DNA of 60,000 nt from Neoscytalidium dimidiatum (lineage: Eukaryota > Ascomycota > Dothideomycetes > Botryosphaeriales > Botryosphaeriaceae), in NCBI GenBank assembly GCA_037367355.1, contig JAVSCG010000037.1, forward strand, positions 1-60,000, read 5' to 3'. The position numbers and the translations under genes were made by a program. Below the pieces are notes generated by a model. It ran no database searches and had not been told where the DNA came from. It saw only the letters and a program-made list of their open reading frames with translations. Shown piece after piece: positions 1-11,832 of this stretch (position 1 is its first letter; the number at the start of each line of letters is the position of its first letter).

Positions 1-1020
1 GCTGTGCATACGCCTCAGCCCATGGCTGACGGGAGCGATCGTCCAAGATCGCAAAGTAATGCTAGTAACGCATCTTTTGCCCCGCCGCCTCGCCGTCCGT
101 CCATGCAGGATATGGCCAATTCTTACAACCAAGGATATCAGAGCCAAATGCCACCTCCGCAGGCGCCTCAGACTGCCTATTCATCACAGATGCAATACCC
201 GCCTGCTCCTGCCCCTCAATATCAGAGCCAGTATCCGCCTGCTCCACAGCAGCCGGCCATGCACCCTCCACAGGCCCCTTACATGCAATCGCAGCATTCT
301 TGGCAGCCGCAAGCTCAGCCCCAAATGCCAATGACCCAACCGTATGGTTATGGACCCAGCCAACAATACCCGCACTACGAACAGCCGGCTCCAGTCCGCC
401 ATGACAGCCTTGATTACAGCAGCAATGGTTCGGAGTACCGCCGCCCCTCATTGGCTGGTCCGCAGCAAACACCGAACCAAATGGCCGCGCCGTTCGGATC
501 CTTGGACTCGGGCTACAACCGACACCAGAGCCAGATGAATCCGCCACCTGCGCAACCTATGCCGAGCACTCAGGCTCCCCACCCGAATGGCTCTCAGACC
601 CCAGCCAGCACGCACTCGATGAACGGCTACAACCTGGCGCCGCTGAAGACTCTGCAACCTCCTGCCGACAAGCTCGAACCGGTGTCGCCCTCGTACCCTG
701 TCTCTGCCCCTGGAATTCAAATGCCTGTCGACCCGTTGGTGCCGCGTGCCTTCCAGAACAAGCCGTACAGCAGCCACGGGGAGTCAACTAGTCAAGCTCT
801 CTCCGGGTCGACGAAGCGTTCGTTCTCTGCCACCTTTGACACGAACCACATTGAACAGCCCCTGCGTGGAGGCGCACGCCCGAATGTCAACCTACCTGTG
901 GATGACGGCCTGAGTGCATTGGATCCTTCGACGGACGAGGAGATTCTTGATGAGCGTGCTATGAGCTACCGTCGTGCTGACGGCACGCACAGGAGCCGGC
1001 GCGTTCCCCTGTCCAATTGA
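1..1020 (+). CDS. veA: Velvet-family regulator, VeA-like, C-terminal part (5' end outside window)
   Basis: The reading frame is open from the left edge to TGA at 1018-1020, so the N-terminal velvet domain lies upstream of the window. What remains is about 339 residues of Pro/Gln/Ser/Tyr-rich low-complexity sequence. It has an Arg-Arg-Pro-Ser-Met-Gln-Asp-Met segment near residue 37 and a conserved-looking tail: KRSFSATFDTNHIEQPL, then GARP, and near the end AMSYRRADG followed by basic residues. Those tail blocks resemble the C-terminus of VeA/Ve1 proteins, which carry the velvet complex between cytoplasm and nucleus and couple light response, development and secondary metabolism. The assignment rests on the tail only; another velvet paralogue is possible. 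No intron is needed in this part. Confidence 0.7.
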   Translation, partial: AVHTPQPMADGSDRPRSQSNASNASFAPPPRRPSMQDMANSYNQGYQSQMPPPQAPQTAYSSQMQYPPAPAPQYQSQYPPAPQQPAMHPPQAPYMQSQHSWQPQAQPQMPMTQPYGYGPSQQYPHYEQPAPVRHDSLDYSSNGSEYRRPSLAGPQQTPNQMAAPFGSLDSGYNRHQSQMNPPPAQPMPSTQAPHPNGSQTPASTHSMNGYNLAPLKTLQPPADKLEPVSPSYPVSAPGIQMPVDPLVPRAFQNKPYSSHGESTSQALSGSTKRSFSATFDTNHIEQPLRGGARPNVNLPVDDGLSALDPSTDEEILDERAMSYRRADGTHRSRRVPLSN

Positions 1021-2166
1021 TCGTGATAACGAAGATTGAATTCTCTGGGGCGATGTTGGTGACGAGACCGGGGGTTTGCTGAGACATGTGATTGTCTCGG
1101 AAGGTATCACGAAGATGTGACCATGAGGTTGAAGCAAGCATGTGGGCGTGTCGATTTGCGAGACTCATCACAGCTTCGCCTCCTGTTATTACGTTGACTG
1201 GACTTTTGTTTCGTGGTGCTTTAGGCGCGCTCACCAAGGCTTGGAGCTATTGCTTTCTCTGTGGTTGTTGATTCCTTTCTTGTTTTGGCCGCGGCATCCG
1301 GCCTGACGACGATACCATTTCCTTCACGTTGGATTCTATTCAAACGGCGCGTACGGGCGTTCAAATTATGTGGTTGCAAATTTCCTTGTTCTCCTACTGG
1401 GGGCGCATTGGCCCAGACCCTCCCTATAATGCAGCATTCTCTTAGCCTGTACACTGTCAGCGACTACGCCAGCCGGCCATGCTTTCGTTTGCGTCTTGTT
1501 TGTCCCGGGAGGACACCTACGGCTTCGTTGTTTCCCCGGGGGGGGGGGGTTTAGAGTGAATGCCCAGCGCTTTCTCACTATGGGTGGATATCTGGCAATG
1601 GCTCTCGGTAGTTAGATAAGCATAAAAATGGTGCAGTCTCTTTCTTGGTCAGCAGTGATGGAGAAATGAGCAAATTGGTTGGTGTCTGAGGTCTGAGGTT
1701 AATCTGCAGCCCGTTGGCGGACTGGCCATCGCTGTGGAAACCAGCGCGACCCCGGCTGCAGATGCGGACATGGGTTCAGCAACGCGCGACGACACGCCCA
1801 CGCCCGCAATCCACGCGCGACGCCGCCTGAGCACGCTCCCGCAGCTGCTATCCGCTCGCGACACACTTTCACGACTTACGGCCTCCCATCTTGTTCATAG
1901 ACCATTGGTATTCCTTCGTCTTCCTGCAGACCGCCGACGAGTCCCGCTACCCGCCAATTTCCTGCGTTTCAGCGCGTCGCCCTCCACCGCTGCGCGCATC
2001 TGTCACCATGGCGCAGTCCGACAGCGTGCGCAGAAGCCCTACCACCCCGCTGGCGCCACCGTAACGTCTAACCTCCGCTCACAGGACAATTCCATGGCTG
2101 CTCGTAAGCTGGCCGCCGCTCCCGTCCGCCGCCGCACGTCCATCGCCGACAGCTCCCTCGACCGCC
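1021..2166. other. Intergenic region between veA-like gene and AT-hook protein gene
   Basis: No supported gene. The right half (about 1730-2160) is open in two frames and C/G-rich, and could be 5' leader or an unrecognised first exon of the next gene: an ATG at 2008 opens 18 codons and then meets a stop. A C4-G10 homopolymer sits near 1537-1550 and is a likely place for sequence-length errors. Confidence 0.5.
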
Positions 2167-4237
2167 ATGCATGACACCACCTCCGGCGACGACATGACTG
2201 ACTTCGGCTCGAGGAAGCGCCGCCACAAGGTGCACGAGACGGACACAGAACAGAGGCCCTACGCTGAGGTGGATGAAGGCTCCTACTCGTCCAAGCGGCG
2301 CCGCTCTGCGAATTGGCCGCTGACCGACGAGCAGCCCTTGTCTCCTGACTCTTCGCAGCGCAGCCGTCGCAGCAAAGGCTCGCACAGCCGGCGCCAGGTT
2401 TCGTCACCAGGCCGTCTTTCCAGGTTCCAGGAGGCCAGCATGCACGACCGTGCCAGTGACCAGCCTCCGAGCCTCTTTACCCGCTTCTTCCCATCCCGAG
2501 GCATTGCTCCTATCGACCAGCTGATGGAGGACTACCACGCTGCAAACGAGACCGCTCCGGATTACTATCGCGCATCTTCCAGGGGCCCTCCGCACTATCC
2601 AAACCAGTCCGTAACCAGCGCCACCTCTGCCGCTACCAGTACTACTGCCAACACTAGGGAGTCAGGCATCTTCCGCTTTGGAAGATCTCTCGCCTCGTCT
2701 TTCAACCCAGTCAATATATGGCAGAAGATGCAGCAGAAGTGGAGCGAAGCGCGCCAGGAACTGATCGAAGAGGCGCTGGACGAGCAGGCACGCCAGCTTA
2801 GGGAGAGGGCATTGAAGGCAGATGAGGTATATGCGCACTTGAAGAAAACAGGCCAACTGGGCACTCAGGGCACTCATGGAATTCCAAAGGGAACCACAAT
2901 CTTCGCCCCGGGATACACCGCGCCGACCGATGAGCACGCCAACCAAAGGGATTCGGGGATCGCCGGTATTGAGCCGAACTACTCGCGTCCTTACGAACAG
3001 AAAGATGCTGCAAAGAAACATCTCTTCTCCGCCTGAGCGCAAGTCTGCCCTTCATTTCAGGACTCCTTCATTCGCAAACCTGAAGAAGGCGCGGTCCGAG
3101 GCTCAACTAGCCAAGCGGGCTCCTCCGTCGTCTCCTACAGCGGATTTAAGCGACGTTCAGCATCCCCGTACGCTCCGCAAGATCCAGTCCAAGAAGGACC
3201 TTCAGAAGCAGCTCAAGCTTCACAAGCGTGTTAGCGACCTAGAGGCGAAGCTACAAGATGCCCGGCGTGAGCTGTATGACTGCTTAGGAGACCCTACTCC
3301 TCCAGTCCCTGCTCTTCCTGCTCATCTAGCTGCTTCGCTAAGCAGTAACAAGCCACGCGTTCCAACCCCACTACGCAAGAGACATTCTAGGGTTGGCGGC
3401 ACTATGCCTACTCTCCCGTCTGAGCGCCTTCTCTTCCCTGATGTTGATGATCGTGAAGAAATGCCTGTGCCTTCGCACACAGTCGATTCTCAGACAGATA
3501 ATGACCAAGAACAAGCCTCCTCCGCGCAGGAGAGGGATCCGCCAACACCTACCGCCACGAACGATATCTGGATCGCAGATGTTGAGCCTGCTGGACCGAA
3601 GAAGAGCAGCGCAACTAGATCAGCATCCATGAAGAAGAGGAAGAGCGGTGACCAGGGCGATTTGACCTACAAGCCCGGCCCTGATGCCAACGATGACTCT
3701 GAGTGGGATGAAGCAACTCAAGATCCTCCCAAGAAAAGACGTGGTAGGCCTAAGAAGAATCCTGCACTGGAAGCAAAAACTACAACGAAAGAGTCTGAGG
3801 AGAAGATTCAAGATCCTGATCAGACGGCCGATCAGAAACAGCCCCAGTCAAAGAACGTGGAGCTCACTGAAACTGCGATAAAGGTCGTTGAGAAAGAGCC
3901 TGCTGTACACGCTAGTATTGACGAAGCCATCGAGTCTATGACTGAGGAAGACGTGACGACTGCCAAAGTCATGCTCAGGGATGGTTCTCCGAGTAAGCCG
4001 TCTGCTCTCGCTACACCTTCCCACCCAGCCATGCGCCGTGGTACTCGCTCTGCTTCACCTGGACAGCGACGCAGGAGTGAGCAACCTGAGGATAGCATTG
4101 TCAGCGTGGTTCCCAACGGAAAATCGGTGCCGCCGATGCCCTCAGTCCCGGAAAACTTGAAGCTGCAGGCTTCCAAGGCTGCCGTGACAGTTCAGCGGAG
4201 GAATGCTTCATTCGAGTGGCCGGATGATGTATTCTAG
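2167..4237 (+). CDS. Fungal nuclear protein with AT-hook (putative nuclear RNA/DNA-binding)
   Basis: About 690 residues, mostly disordered and charged. The N-terminal half has an Arg/Lys-rich start, an FNPVNIWQKMQQKW segment and a following amphipathic helix. The second half has ERKSALHFRTPSFANLKK, then a coiled-coil stretch (QKQLKLHKRVSDLEAKLQ) and an AT-hook-like KKRRGRPKK around 3737. I recognise this order from Pezizomycotina proteins annotated as nuclear RNA-binding; the function is unproven. The protein is read in one frame to about 3000 and in another after about 3036. I tested GT-AG pairs across 2966-3060 and none restores the frame, so a one-base insertion or two-base loss is more likely than an intron. 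The start at 2167 is the first ATG in frame; an upstream exon cannot be excluded. Confidence 0.6.
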
Positions 4238-6362
4238 TGGAGACATCGACCCTCGTCACCCCTTCGGCCAGCCATGGCCTTTCTACCACTAGTATGTTAC
4301 GGATGGACGAACTTGGCGTTTTTCTTCCTTACCTGCGCTCCTCTGGTGCCATGATTACTCAGCTCATTAAAAGGCATTGCAACGGCGCGCACCTCTAATC
4401 ATCATTTCATTGAATCAACTCTCCCTTTCTGGGGCGTGCCTGGTGCATCTCTCCTTTCTCTACGAGCCCCACTGATTCGTTTGCTCCCATTTAGCGTATC
4501 TGCTTGCTCTCTCTTTTGCGTTGAATGGTCCCGTCTTAGGGGGGACGGTCCTTTTGCTATTTCTTTGCAGTAAGGGTTGGATTCGTTGTACCTATTTCTC
4601 GTTAGGTACATAAGGTAGAGTAGTTTAGTAAGGCAGCAGGAATCCTGCTGTGCTTGGATGGAAAGGCTCACTCATGACGAATTATGATTGATACCTTCCC
4701 TGCCATCATGCGCTATCTCAAAGAGTACGGATTTCGATGCACCCTTTCTTTTTCAACTAGCAACTATGAGATAAATCCGGCCACATAATGGGACAGCCAG
4801 CCTAAATTCCTCCGCGAACCCCAGTGCCATCCCATCCAGTAAAATCCCAGTCTGGCAAAACTTGAGTCGACCACAACTCCGATGATCCGAAATGGTGGAT
4901 TTCGGAGCCTAGCCACACAAAGACTGAAAGTCCAAGATAACTCGCTTCACCTTGCTCACGCGTCTCGTCTCGAGTCTCTCAGCCGGCAAGGCCGATGCAT
5001 GGTCGATCCGCTCCACTTACCGTCCGGGCTGAGGCCAAAGAAACAGGAGTGCATCAAAACAACAGCGGTTTGGAAAGCGGGCCCACTAGACAGACGATAA
5101 AAGCGGAAAAGTCAGGCGAAGTAGAGAACCATCGCACTGGGACCCGGCAGGCATCGAAATCCAAGAAAGGATGCACCTCAATCTCGCTTGTTCCTCGTTA
5201 ATCCCGCTCACTTCCCCATGTTCGGATTGTCTCCACTTTGATACCGCGGCTGCGTCTCTACGCTCGTTTCTGTTTCTCTTCCCCGGCTTGGTGCGGTGAT
5301 GTTTGTGCAGCCGCCCAACGATCGATCGGGTTCCAGTGTACGGCGGGAGGGGGAAAGAAAATGGAGTGTTCGGAGTTGCGCGGAGTCCTGGAGGTGCGGT
5401 CGAAAATGGTTAACGGATCCGACAAGTAACAGTCAGGCGGATGATCGACGGCACTGCGGCGTAGTTAAGGGGAAAACTAGCGTCCGAGATGCACGGCCGT
5501 TTCTTTGGATCTGCGCATAATACGAACGGTGTTCCAGTCTGCTGCGCGCAACGACATCGCACGCCAATTCTCATTTTTGCAGCCCAGTGGGTTTGAAGTC
5601 TAGGCGGGGGAGTCGAGACTCTGACACGGACACGGGCTTATTTCTTCGCTTTTCTAATCAAAAGTCACATGTTCTTGTATCTCCCAGATGAAAGTTGCCT
5701 ATTGGAACCATTAAAAAATCACAGTGACCTTACAGCCGCCACTGTTCAATATACGCTATATACACATTGCGTTACTTTTCTCAGCACGTTCCTCATTCCA
5801 CTCATAGAATAGAATAGACAAACGCTCCATTTCCACCACCACAATCAAGCAGTCTTCCTCTCAAGTTTATAACACTTATCGCTTCGCTAAAGGCAAGCGA
5901 ATGGGGGTATCTCTCTGTCTCTGTACCGTGGTCCAGAAGTCGCCTGCATAGCCGAACAACCAAGACGAGAGGAAATCATACGAGGCGCCTTCAGCAGGTG
6001 TGGCAACGAAGACATTGCATACGGGGGAGGATGGCCCATCCAGTTCTATTCTCGTTGCAAAGCTCGTTGTCCGGATGGTTCTTCGAAGTTCTGAGCCGTC
6101 CGTCCGTGCAGTTCCGGCGAAGTCTTCTCGTAGAATCTCTGTACAAAAGAAAGAGTAAACAAAAGAAAGAGTAAAGAAGAAAGAATCGCTTTTCCTTTCC
6201 CCCCCATGTTCCCAAAAGAGGACGGAATTGCACCGGTGAATGCAAAGAAAGGGCTATAAGCCACCTACCGGCATGTCCATAAACCTTGAAACGCCTCCCG
6301 CCATGCACTGAATCGTTCATTAAAGTAAGATGTTGCAGGCATGCTACATCAAAGAAAGAAGT
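4238..6362. other. Long intergenic region
   Basis: About 2.1 kb between the ends of the AT-hook gene and RPC82. No reading frame has recognisable protein content; the open stretches are short and of low coding quality. Some pyrimidine-rich tracts lie around 4400-4560 and 5800-5900. I see no RNA gene or transposon. Confidence 0.5.
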
Positions 6363-8471
6363 TTAGCTCTCGTTCCAGGACGACTTCGGGATAGGAGGCA
6401 TCCTGAAATCCCGAAGAATGGCAACAAGATTGTCCTGCCGTCCGAGTTGGACCAGAAGTTTCTCTTCCGTTTCCCTCCATGCCCTTAGCGCCCTTTTCTC
6501 CGTCTCGGTCAAGAAACGGTCTTCATTGCCAATGACGTCCGACCGTTCTGCTTTGTCAATGACCGACTGCACCTTTGCCCGTTCTACCTTTATCCTTTGC
6601 AGAATACGAGCCATAGCCTTGTAAGTGTCCGTCAAAACAAGCTGCCTGGTCCTGTCCTGGTCAAAGAACCAGAAGTACATGGTCCTGCTTGGGGCGCGGG
6701 TGTTGTCTTTTGGCACCTCCTGCGTGTCCACAAACCCAACTTCTTGCATTGCGGTCAAAGCAGCCCGAATCTCTTTAGTGCGCATCAGGCCCGTCGTGGA
6801 GACTTGTTTTTCGTCGAGCCTTTGGCATGCAAAATGCGGACGATTCTCGCAGCAAGTGGACCCCAGCGGGCGAGCACAGTAGCCTCTAGTTCGTGCTGGA
6901 TGAGAGAATAGGTAAGAGGGCGGAAATCAACCTTGTATTCACCGCCGCCACGCGATCCAACCCAACGCACGAAACGTCGAGGGTCTTCGAACAAAACGGA
7001 AAGGTGGGCCTTGATCCCAGCCAGACGATTTGGAGCTGCCGGCGCCATTAGCACGGGAACTCCCATTCGGCGTTACAACCTCGTCCTCATCTTCGCTGTC
7101 GTGAGTCACGCCATTTGTCTGAGTGTCCATCCTGCCAACTCCAATAGCTAGGTCGACGGTCGGATCCATATGCTCTAAGACCTCGCGAGCAGTCACCGTG
7201 GGCAAGGCCTCGGCCTCCTCATCCTCACTTGGTGCTTGGTCGAAAGGATCGTTGCAACGATCGACCTTCTTCTCCAGCTGACGTAGAAGTGCCTCGTACA
7301 CTTTCGAGGTAGTCTCTCCCAGGTAGCGGTTAGCGTAATCCACAAGTTGTTCCGTTCTCAGCGCGACCATGCATTTCTCTTGGCTGACGGCGACAACAAG
7401 ATCTTCCTGTTTTCGTAAGTTAACTAGTTTTCTCACTTCACGGTTGAAGGAGACGTACATCCAGCGGGATGGCAGCCCCAGCAGATACGGCATAGGAGCC
7501 GTTTGGTAACCTGGCGTTGATTTTGACGCGCTTCCGAGCTTGTGCAGTGTTTTCTTCTCTCCCTCGTTTCATGCCTGCAGATATGCCGCTCGATTGTTCC
7601 TCTTCATCCCCTTCCTCGTCCCTCCACCTCTTCAGTAATTTGTTCACTTCGACCTCTAGCTCAGCTATCTGCTTGCCCTTGACCTGGCCGCCAAAAACTT
7701 TATGTTTGATAATGCGCTCGGCTTCGGTGCGGAGATCGGAGGTCGGGTAGAAGTGGTGGCGGTGGATAGGAATGACGAAGCCGGCATCGAGAAGCTGGCG
7801 TAGAATTCTGTGAAGATCTTCGAGAGACTTGACATGGTTGTGATGCTTCTCAGTTCCAGCGTTGGCGTCGTCGCCATTTACAATTCCGTTTCCGTTGACA
7901 CGAAGGCCCGCCGAATCGACGGTGCCGACCTTGGACGAGACTCCGTAGGCATCCGCCAAATCGCTGATTTTTGCATGCCCTAGAAGCAATAGATTGGACA
8001 CAAGGCCACCGGCAGACTCTCCGAATCTATCCTCAACCATTTTGACTGTCTTTCCAGCGCGGACCAACGCATAAGCCTGGTCCCAATGCGGTTCGTAATA
8101 GATCTCGTCCTCGGTAGTGTAGTGCAAGACTAGGCCCTGCTGGATGAGCACGGCGAGGCCATGTTTGATATCGCGGGCGCTCAAGTCAGAGTATTTCACT
8201 ATACCGCGGATAGTGAGGCGGCCGAGCCGGGCGAGGATGGAGAACAATCGCTGAGAAGGTCAGTGAGTGGGGCCAAAAAAAATAAAGAAAATAGCGTTGT
8301 GTCGGTCGCGGGCTCGTAAGGAAGATGGCGTCATGGTTCGAGGCACGTACAGAAGAGAGCTCGCCATATAGATCGTCGACCAGAAGAGTGCACAGTTCAG
8401 AAATGTGCTGCGATGAGCTTTAGCGTCGCAGGTGTTGACAGTGGCGCAAAAGTAAAGCCTACCTCAGCCAT
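6363..8471 (-). CDS. RPC82: DNA-directed RNA polymerase III subunit RPC82 (RPC3)
   Basis: Subunit of the RPC82/34/31 heterotrimer that helps Pol III recognise promoters and open DNA in the nucleus. Exons on the minus strand: 8471-8463 (ATG GCT GAG), 8407-8351, 8250-7459, 7406-6363. Introns are GT-AG; the last is 52 nt, starts GTACGT and ends ACAG. The model gives about 633 residues, normal for the family. N-terminal winged-helix region: HISELCTLLVDDLYGELSS, then FSILARLGRLTIRGIVKYSD. C-terminal block: MRTKEIRAALTAMQEVGFVD, followed by MYFWFFDQDRT. Two frame breaks inside the last exon, at about 7020-7075 and 6813-6820, have opposite sense and enclose a correct segment (VLFEDPRRFVRWVGSRGGGE). 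They look like base-calling indels, not decay. Confidence 0.88.
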
Positions 8472-9343
8472 AATTTAGTTCTAGAGACTCTCACTTCTCT
8501 AGAATTGACAGAAGTGCTACCGGTGGAAGCACATGAGTGCGCGATGTTGTGCGAGTGAAGCGCAGGAAGAAGAAGGGCAGAAGATGGAGCGGGTTGAGCA
8601 ACGGTTGCGCGGCGGAATCTTTGCAAGCTCTCGCTTAGTTATGCTTCGACCTGTCGCGGGGATGCGCACCAAGTAAGTCGTGGCCGCCGTTGTTTGGATT
8701 AACATGGAAACTGACTTACCTGGAGCAAAGCAGCGCCGTTTCCTGATGAATATGCCTGATTAATTTGGATAAGGGTTTAAGATCAACCAGGCAGACCAGG
8801 GCCTACTCCGGACGCTCACCATCCGCATATAACATCGGCGGGCCTACCTACTGGTCGGTGAATCACACCCGTCTGACGCATCAGCATTTGGCCAAACAGG
8901 ACAAACTTGGATATGGGATGAATCAAATTGTACAATCAGGTAACTTGGCAGTAAGTCAACGGTTCTGATAAGTAACGGCGCAATGGCGCAAATATCCTTC
9001 AGCCGCGTTTGGTCCCAAGCTGCATCATACATGCTGTCGCGCAATTGCCAAAGGGCATGCCTTGAGCACCCATGCCACTGTGTGATCGCGACTGTAAGCA
9101 AGGTAATCCACAGCTCTGGGGATCTGGTACTGTATTGGCGTGTTTAGTGTTGGCGGGCAAATCCGGGTGATGGACATACTCACGCACTGCGCAGCCTGGC
9201 GGCTGGGTCCCGACAGCCAATTACAGCACACGCTTTCAGAACTGCAACTTCGTCGGCCGCCGTCAACGCCAGCAAAACCACCTTCATCACCCATTGCTCC
9301 AACCCGCCCCGTTCTCCGTCGTCCGACGCCGCTCCTCGCAACA
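8472..9343. promoter_or_regulatory. Shared upstream region of RPC82 and QCR2
   Basis: 872 bp between the divergent start codons of RPC82 (minus) and QCR2 (plus). No coding sequence is recognised. It should hold both promoters; I see no clear TATA box or named operator. Confidence 0.45.
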
Positions 9344-10897
9344 ATGCTGTCGCGCCAGTCTGTCGGACGCCACGCTCAGCGTGCTCTGCGCCGCCAATGC
9401 GCTCAGCCCGCCAACCGCCGCGGTTTGGCAGCTCCCGCCTCAGGCTCTTTCCAGTACCAGACGGGCGACAACTCCGGCGTCAAGTTCGCCAGTCGCGACC
9501 TTCCCGGTCCCACCACCACTCTGGCTCTTGTCTCCAAGGCTGGCACCCGGTACCAGCCGCTCCCTGGTCTGACCGAGGCTCTGGAGAAGTTCGCCTTCAA
9601 GGTGCGCTGGAGACCGCTGCCGCTCGTCCGCTATCTCAAACACAGTGCTGACATCTCAATCTGCGCCGTAGAACACCGAGCGCAGGTCTGCCCTTCGCAT
9701 TGTCCGCGAGTCTGAATTGCTTGGCGCTGAGCTCCTGCCCTACCACTCCCGCGAGAACCTTGTCCTTGCTACTAAGTTCCTCCGCGATGACCTGCCCTAC
9801 TTCGTCGAGCTGCTTGCCGAGGTTGCGACCCAGACCAAATTCGCCCGTAGGTGCCATTGGACTTGACAGTGAAGGAATATATGCTGATAGGCTACCTAAG
9901 CGCACGTTCTCCACGAGGAGGTCATCCCGCTCATCCACCTCGCGCACAAGAAGAGCCTCGCCAACACCAGCGAGCTTGCTCTGAACTCGGTCCATGGCCT
10001 GGCCTTCCACCGTGGCCTGGGTACTCCGCTCGTCCCCACCACCTCCGCCGCCTATTCGAAGTACCTCGAGCCCGAGACTGTCGCCGAGTTCGCCTCGCAG
10101 GCATACGGCAAGCCTAATTTTGCGGTCGTCGCGAACGGCGCTGACCATGGCGAGCTGACGAAGTGGGTTGGCGAGTTCTTCTCAAGCGTCCCCTCGACCC
10201 CCAAGGCTCTCGAGTCTACCCAGACTAAGTACTACGGTGGTGAGGAACGCATCGCCCACTCAGGCAAGAACACCATCATCATTGCTTTCCCTGGCTCTAG
10301 CTCCTACACCGGCGGCTTCTACAAGCCCGAGATTGCCGTCCTCGGTTCCCTCCTTGGCGGCCAGTCGCAGATCAAGTGGACTTCCGCTTCTCTCTTCTAT
10401 CCAAGGTCGGCGTGAAGTTCCCGGTGCGAATGTTGACACTAAGAGCCTCATCTACTCCGATGCTGGCCTTCTCACAGTCACCATCAGTGGTGCGGCGAAG
10501 GATGTTTCTGGGGCTGCCGCTGAGGCTGTCAAGACGCTGCAGGAGATTGCGGGCGGTAATATCAAGAGCGAGGATATCCAGAAGGCTAAGGCTCGCGCGA
10601 AGTACTTGGAGCTGGAGCACGGTCAGACTATTTTCGGCAGCCTTGAGCTAACCGGCTCCGGCTTGGTTCAGAGTGGCAAGCCCTACCAGCTTGATGAGAC
10701 CGCCAAGGCCATCGATGGTGTCTCGGAGGAGGCTGTCAAGAAGGTCGGTTGCTTTCGGCATGAAATCTGGACAACAGTCGCTGACATAGTATTCCTTACA
10801 GGCCGCCAAGGAGCTGCTCGAGTCGAAGGCATCGGTGTCGACCGTTGGAGATCTTTTTGCACTACCCTACGCGGAGGAGCTTGGCCTGAAGGTGTAG
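9344..10897 (+). CDS. QCR2: Cytochrome b-c1 complex subunit 2 (core protein 2), mitochondrial
   Basis: Core subunit of respiratory complex III, an M16-peptidase-like protein without catalytic function, in the inner mitochondrial membrane. Exons 9344-9601, 9672-9846, 9901-10743, 10802-10897, with GT-AG introns of 54-70 nt. The N-terminus is Arg/Ser/Ala-rich, as expected for a presequence. Then come SRDLPGPTTTLALVSKAGTR, NSVHGLAFHRGLGTPL and a tail ending EELGLKV. Two one-base losses, at about 10386 (TCCG/CTTC) and about 10430 (TTCCC/GGT), shift the frame within 45 bp. Adding one base at each makes the exon sum 1374 nt, exactly 458 codons. So the gene is almost certainly intact in the organism. 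Confidence 0.93.
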
Positions 10898-11238
10898 ATA
10901 GAGAAATCGGGGAGGACGGAAGGTCACGCTGGTTGTACCATTATCTAGAGTGGTGTATTTGTGGATACAAAGACCAATTTCATTTGTTGAACTTCATGAG
11001 ATGAGTGCATAGGAGGGATTCGAGTCAACACAAGCTCCGGATCGCAAGGAAGTCATGCTGGTGTTTCGCAAAGCTCGTGGCATGTCAGTCAAAGCGGGTG
11101 GGAGCGGGAGCACGAGTCACGTGCTCGAACATTCCGGTCTAGCTCCGACGAAGTTCGGAGGGATCCAACGTGCAAGCAAGCTCGCGGCCGCCGTGCATCC
11201 AACCTCTCGAACTTCAATCAACCACAGTCGCACTCACA
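10898..11238. other. Intergenic region QCR2-ATP15
   Basis: 341 bp between two co-directional respiratory-chain genes. It holds the QCR2 3' UTR and the ATP15 promoter. A CACGTG-containing GTCACGTGCTCG lies at about 11117-11128, a possible bHLH-type site, about 115 bp before the ATP15 ATG. Confidence 0.4.
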
Positions 11239-11589
11239 ATGGCATTCGCTTGGAAGGCTGCTGGCCTCACGTATGCGCCCTCCCGGCCGCAATTGCACCG
11301 TCGCGCGCTGACAATGGACGTCCCCACAGGTACAACCGCTACCTCACGATCGCCTCGCGCGTCGTCCGTCGCTCTCTCAAGGAGGAGCAGAGGCTAGCCG
11401 CTTCTCGCCGCGGCGAGTCGGATCTCAGGTTCGCCAAGTGGGAGGTAGGTGACAATGGCTGCGCATGATTGAGCTGCGTCTCGAGGGCTTCGGGCTGACG
11501 GATGGGCATAGAATGGCAAGCAGGGCGAGAACAAGAGCCTGAACAGCGCCAACCAGGCCGCCACCGAGGCCGCCGCCAAAGATTCCTAG
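11239..11589 (+). CDS. ATP15: ATP synthase F1 subunit epsilon, mitochondrial
   Basis: Smallest subunit of the central stalk of F1 in the mitochondrial matrix. Exons 11239-11270, 11330-11444 and 11512-11589 give 74 residues with no frame problem. The first 32 nt encode MAFAWKAAGLT, the second exon YNRYLTIASRVVRRSLKEEQ and RFAKWE, and the third NGKQGENKSLN. This is the typical MAFAWKAAG...YNRY...FAKWENGKQ layout of fungal ATP15. The introns (59 and 67 nt) are standard. It lies 342 nt downstream of QCR2 on the same strand, so two oxidative-phosphorylation genes are neighbours; whether they are co-regulated is inference. Confidence 0.95.
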
Positions 11590-11832
11590 ACGCGAAGCTG
11601 AGCTGTTTAAAAGTGATGGAAGTGCGAAGGAAGGTATAAAGGGCATGGATGCGAGGCTGCAACTAGCGCGGCCGACTGGAGTGCATTTGTATGATGGGGT
11701 TCAGGCAATCGGCGATCCTACAACAATCTCAATGACAACTTCTTCGCCGTGCCTCAGACGTGCCACCACCACCCGCGAAACCGTGTGTGTGCCTGAACAT
11801 GATACCCGGCGTCGACCACCAAGCGCCCGCTG

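Noticed and set aside
2827..3060. Intron to explain the frame change in the AT-hook protein gene
   Set aside because: GT-AG pairs tested either give the wrong phase or remove conserved sequence; a small indel fits better.
8765..9101. Plus- and minus-strand small frames between RPC82 and QCR2
   Set aside because: Short, overlapping and motif-free; treated as promoter sequence.
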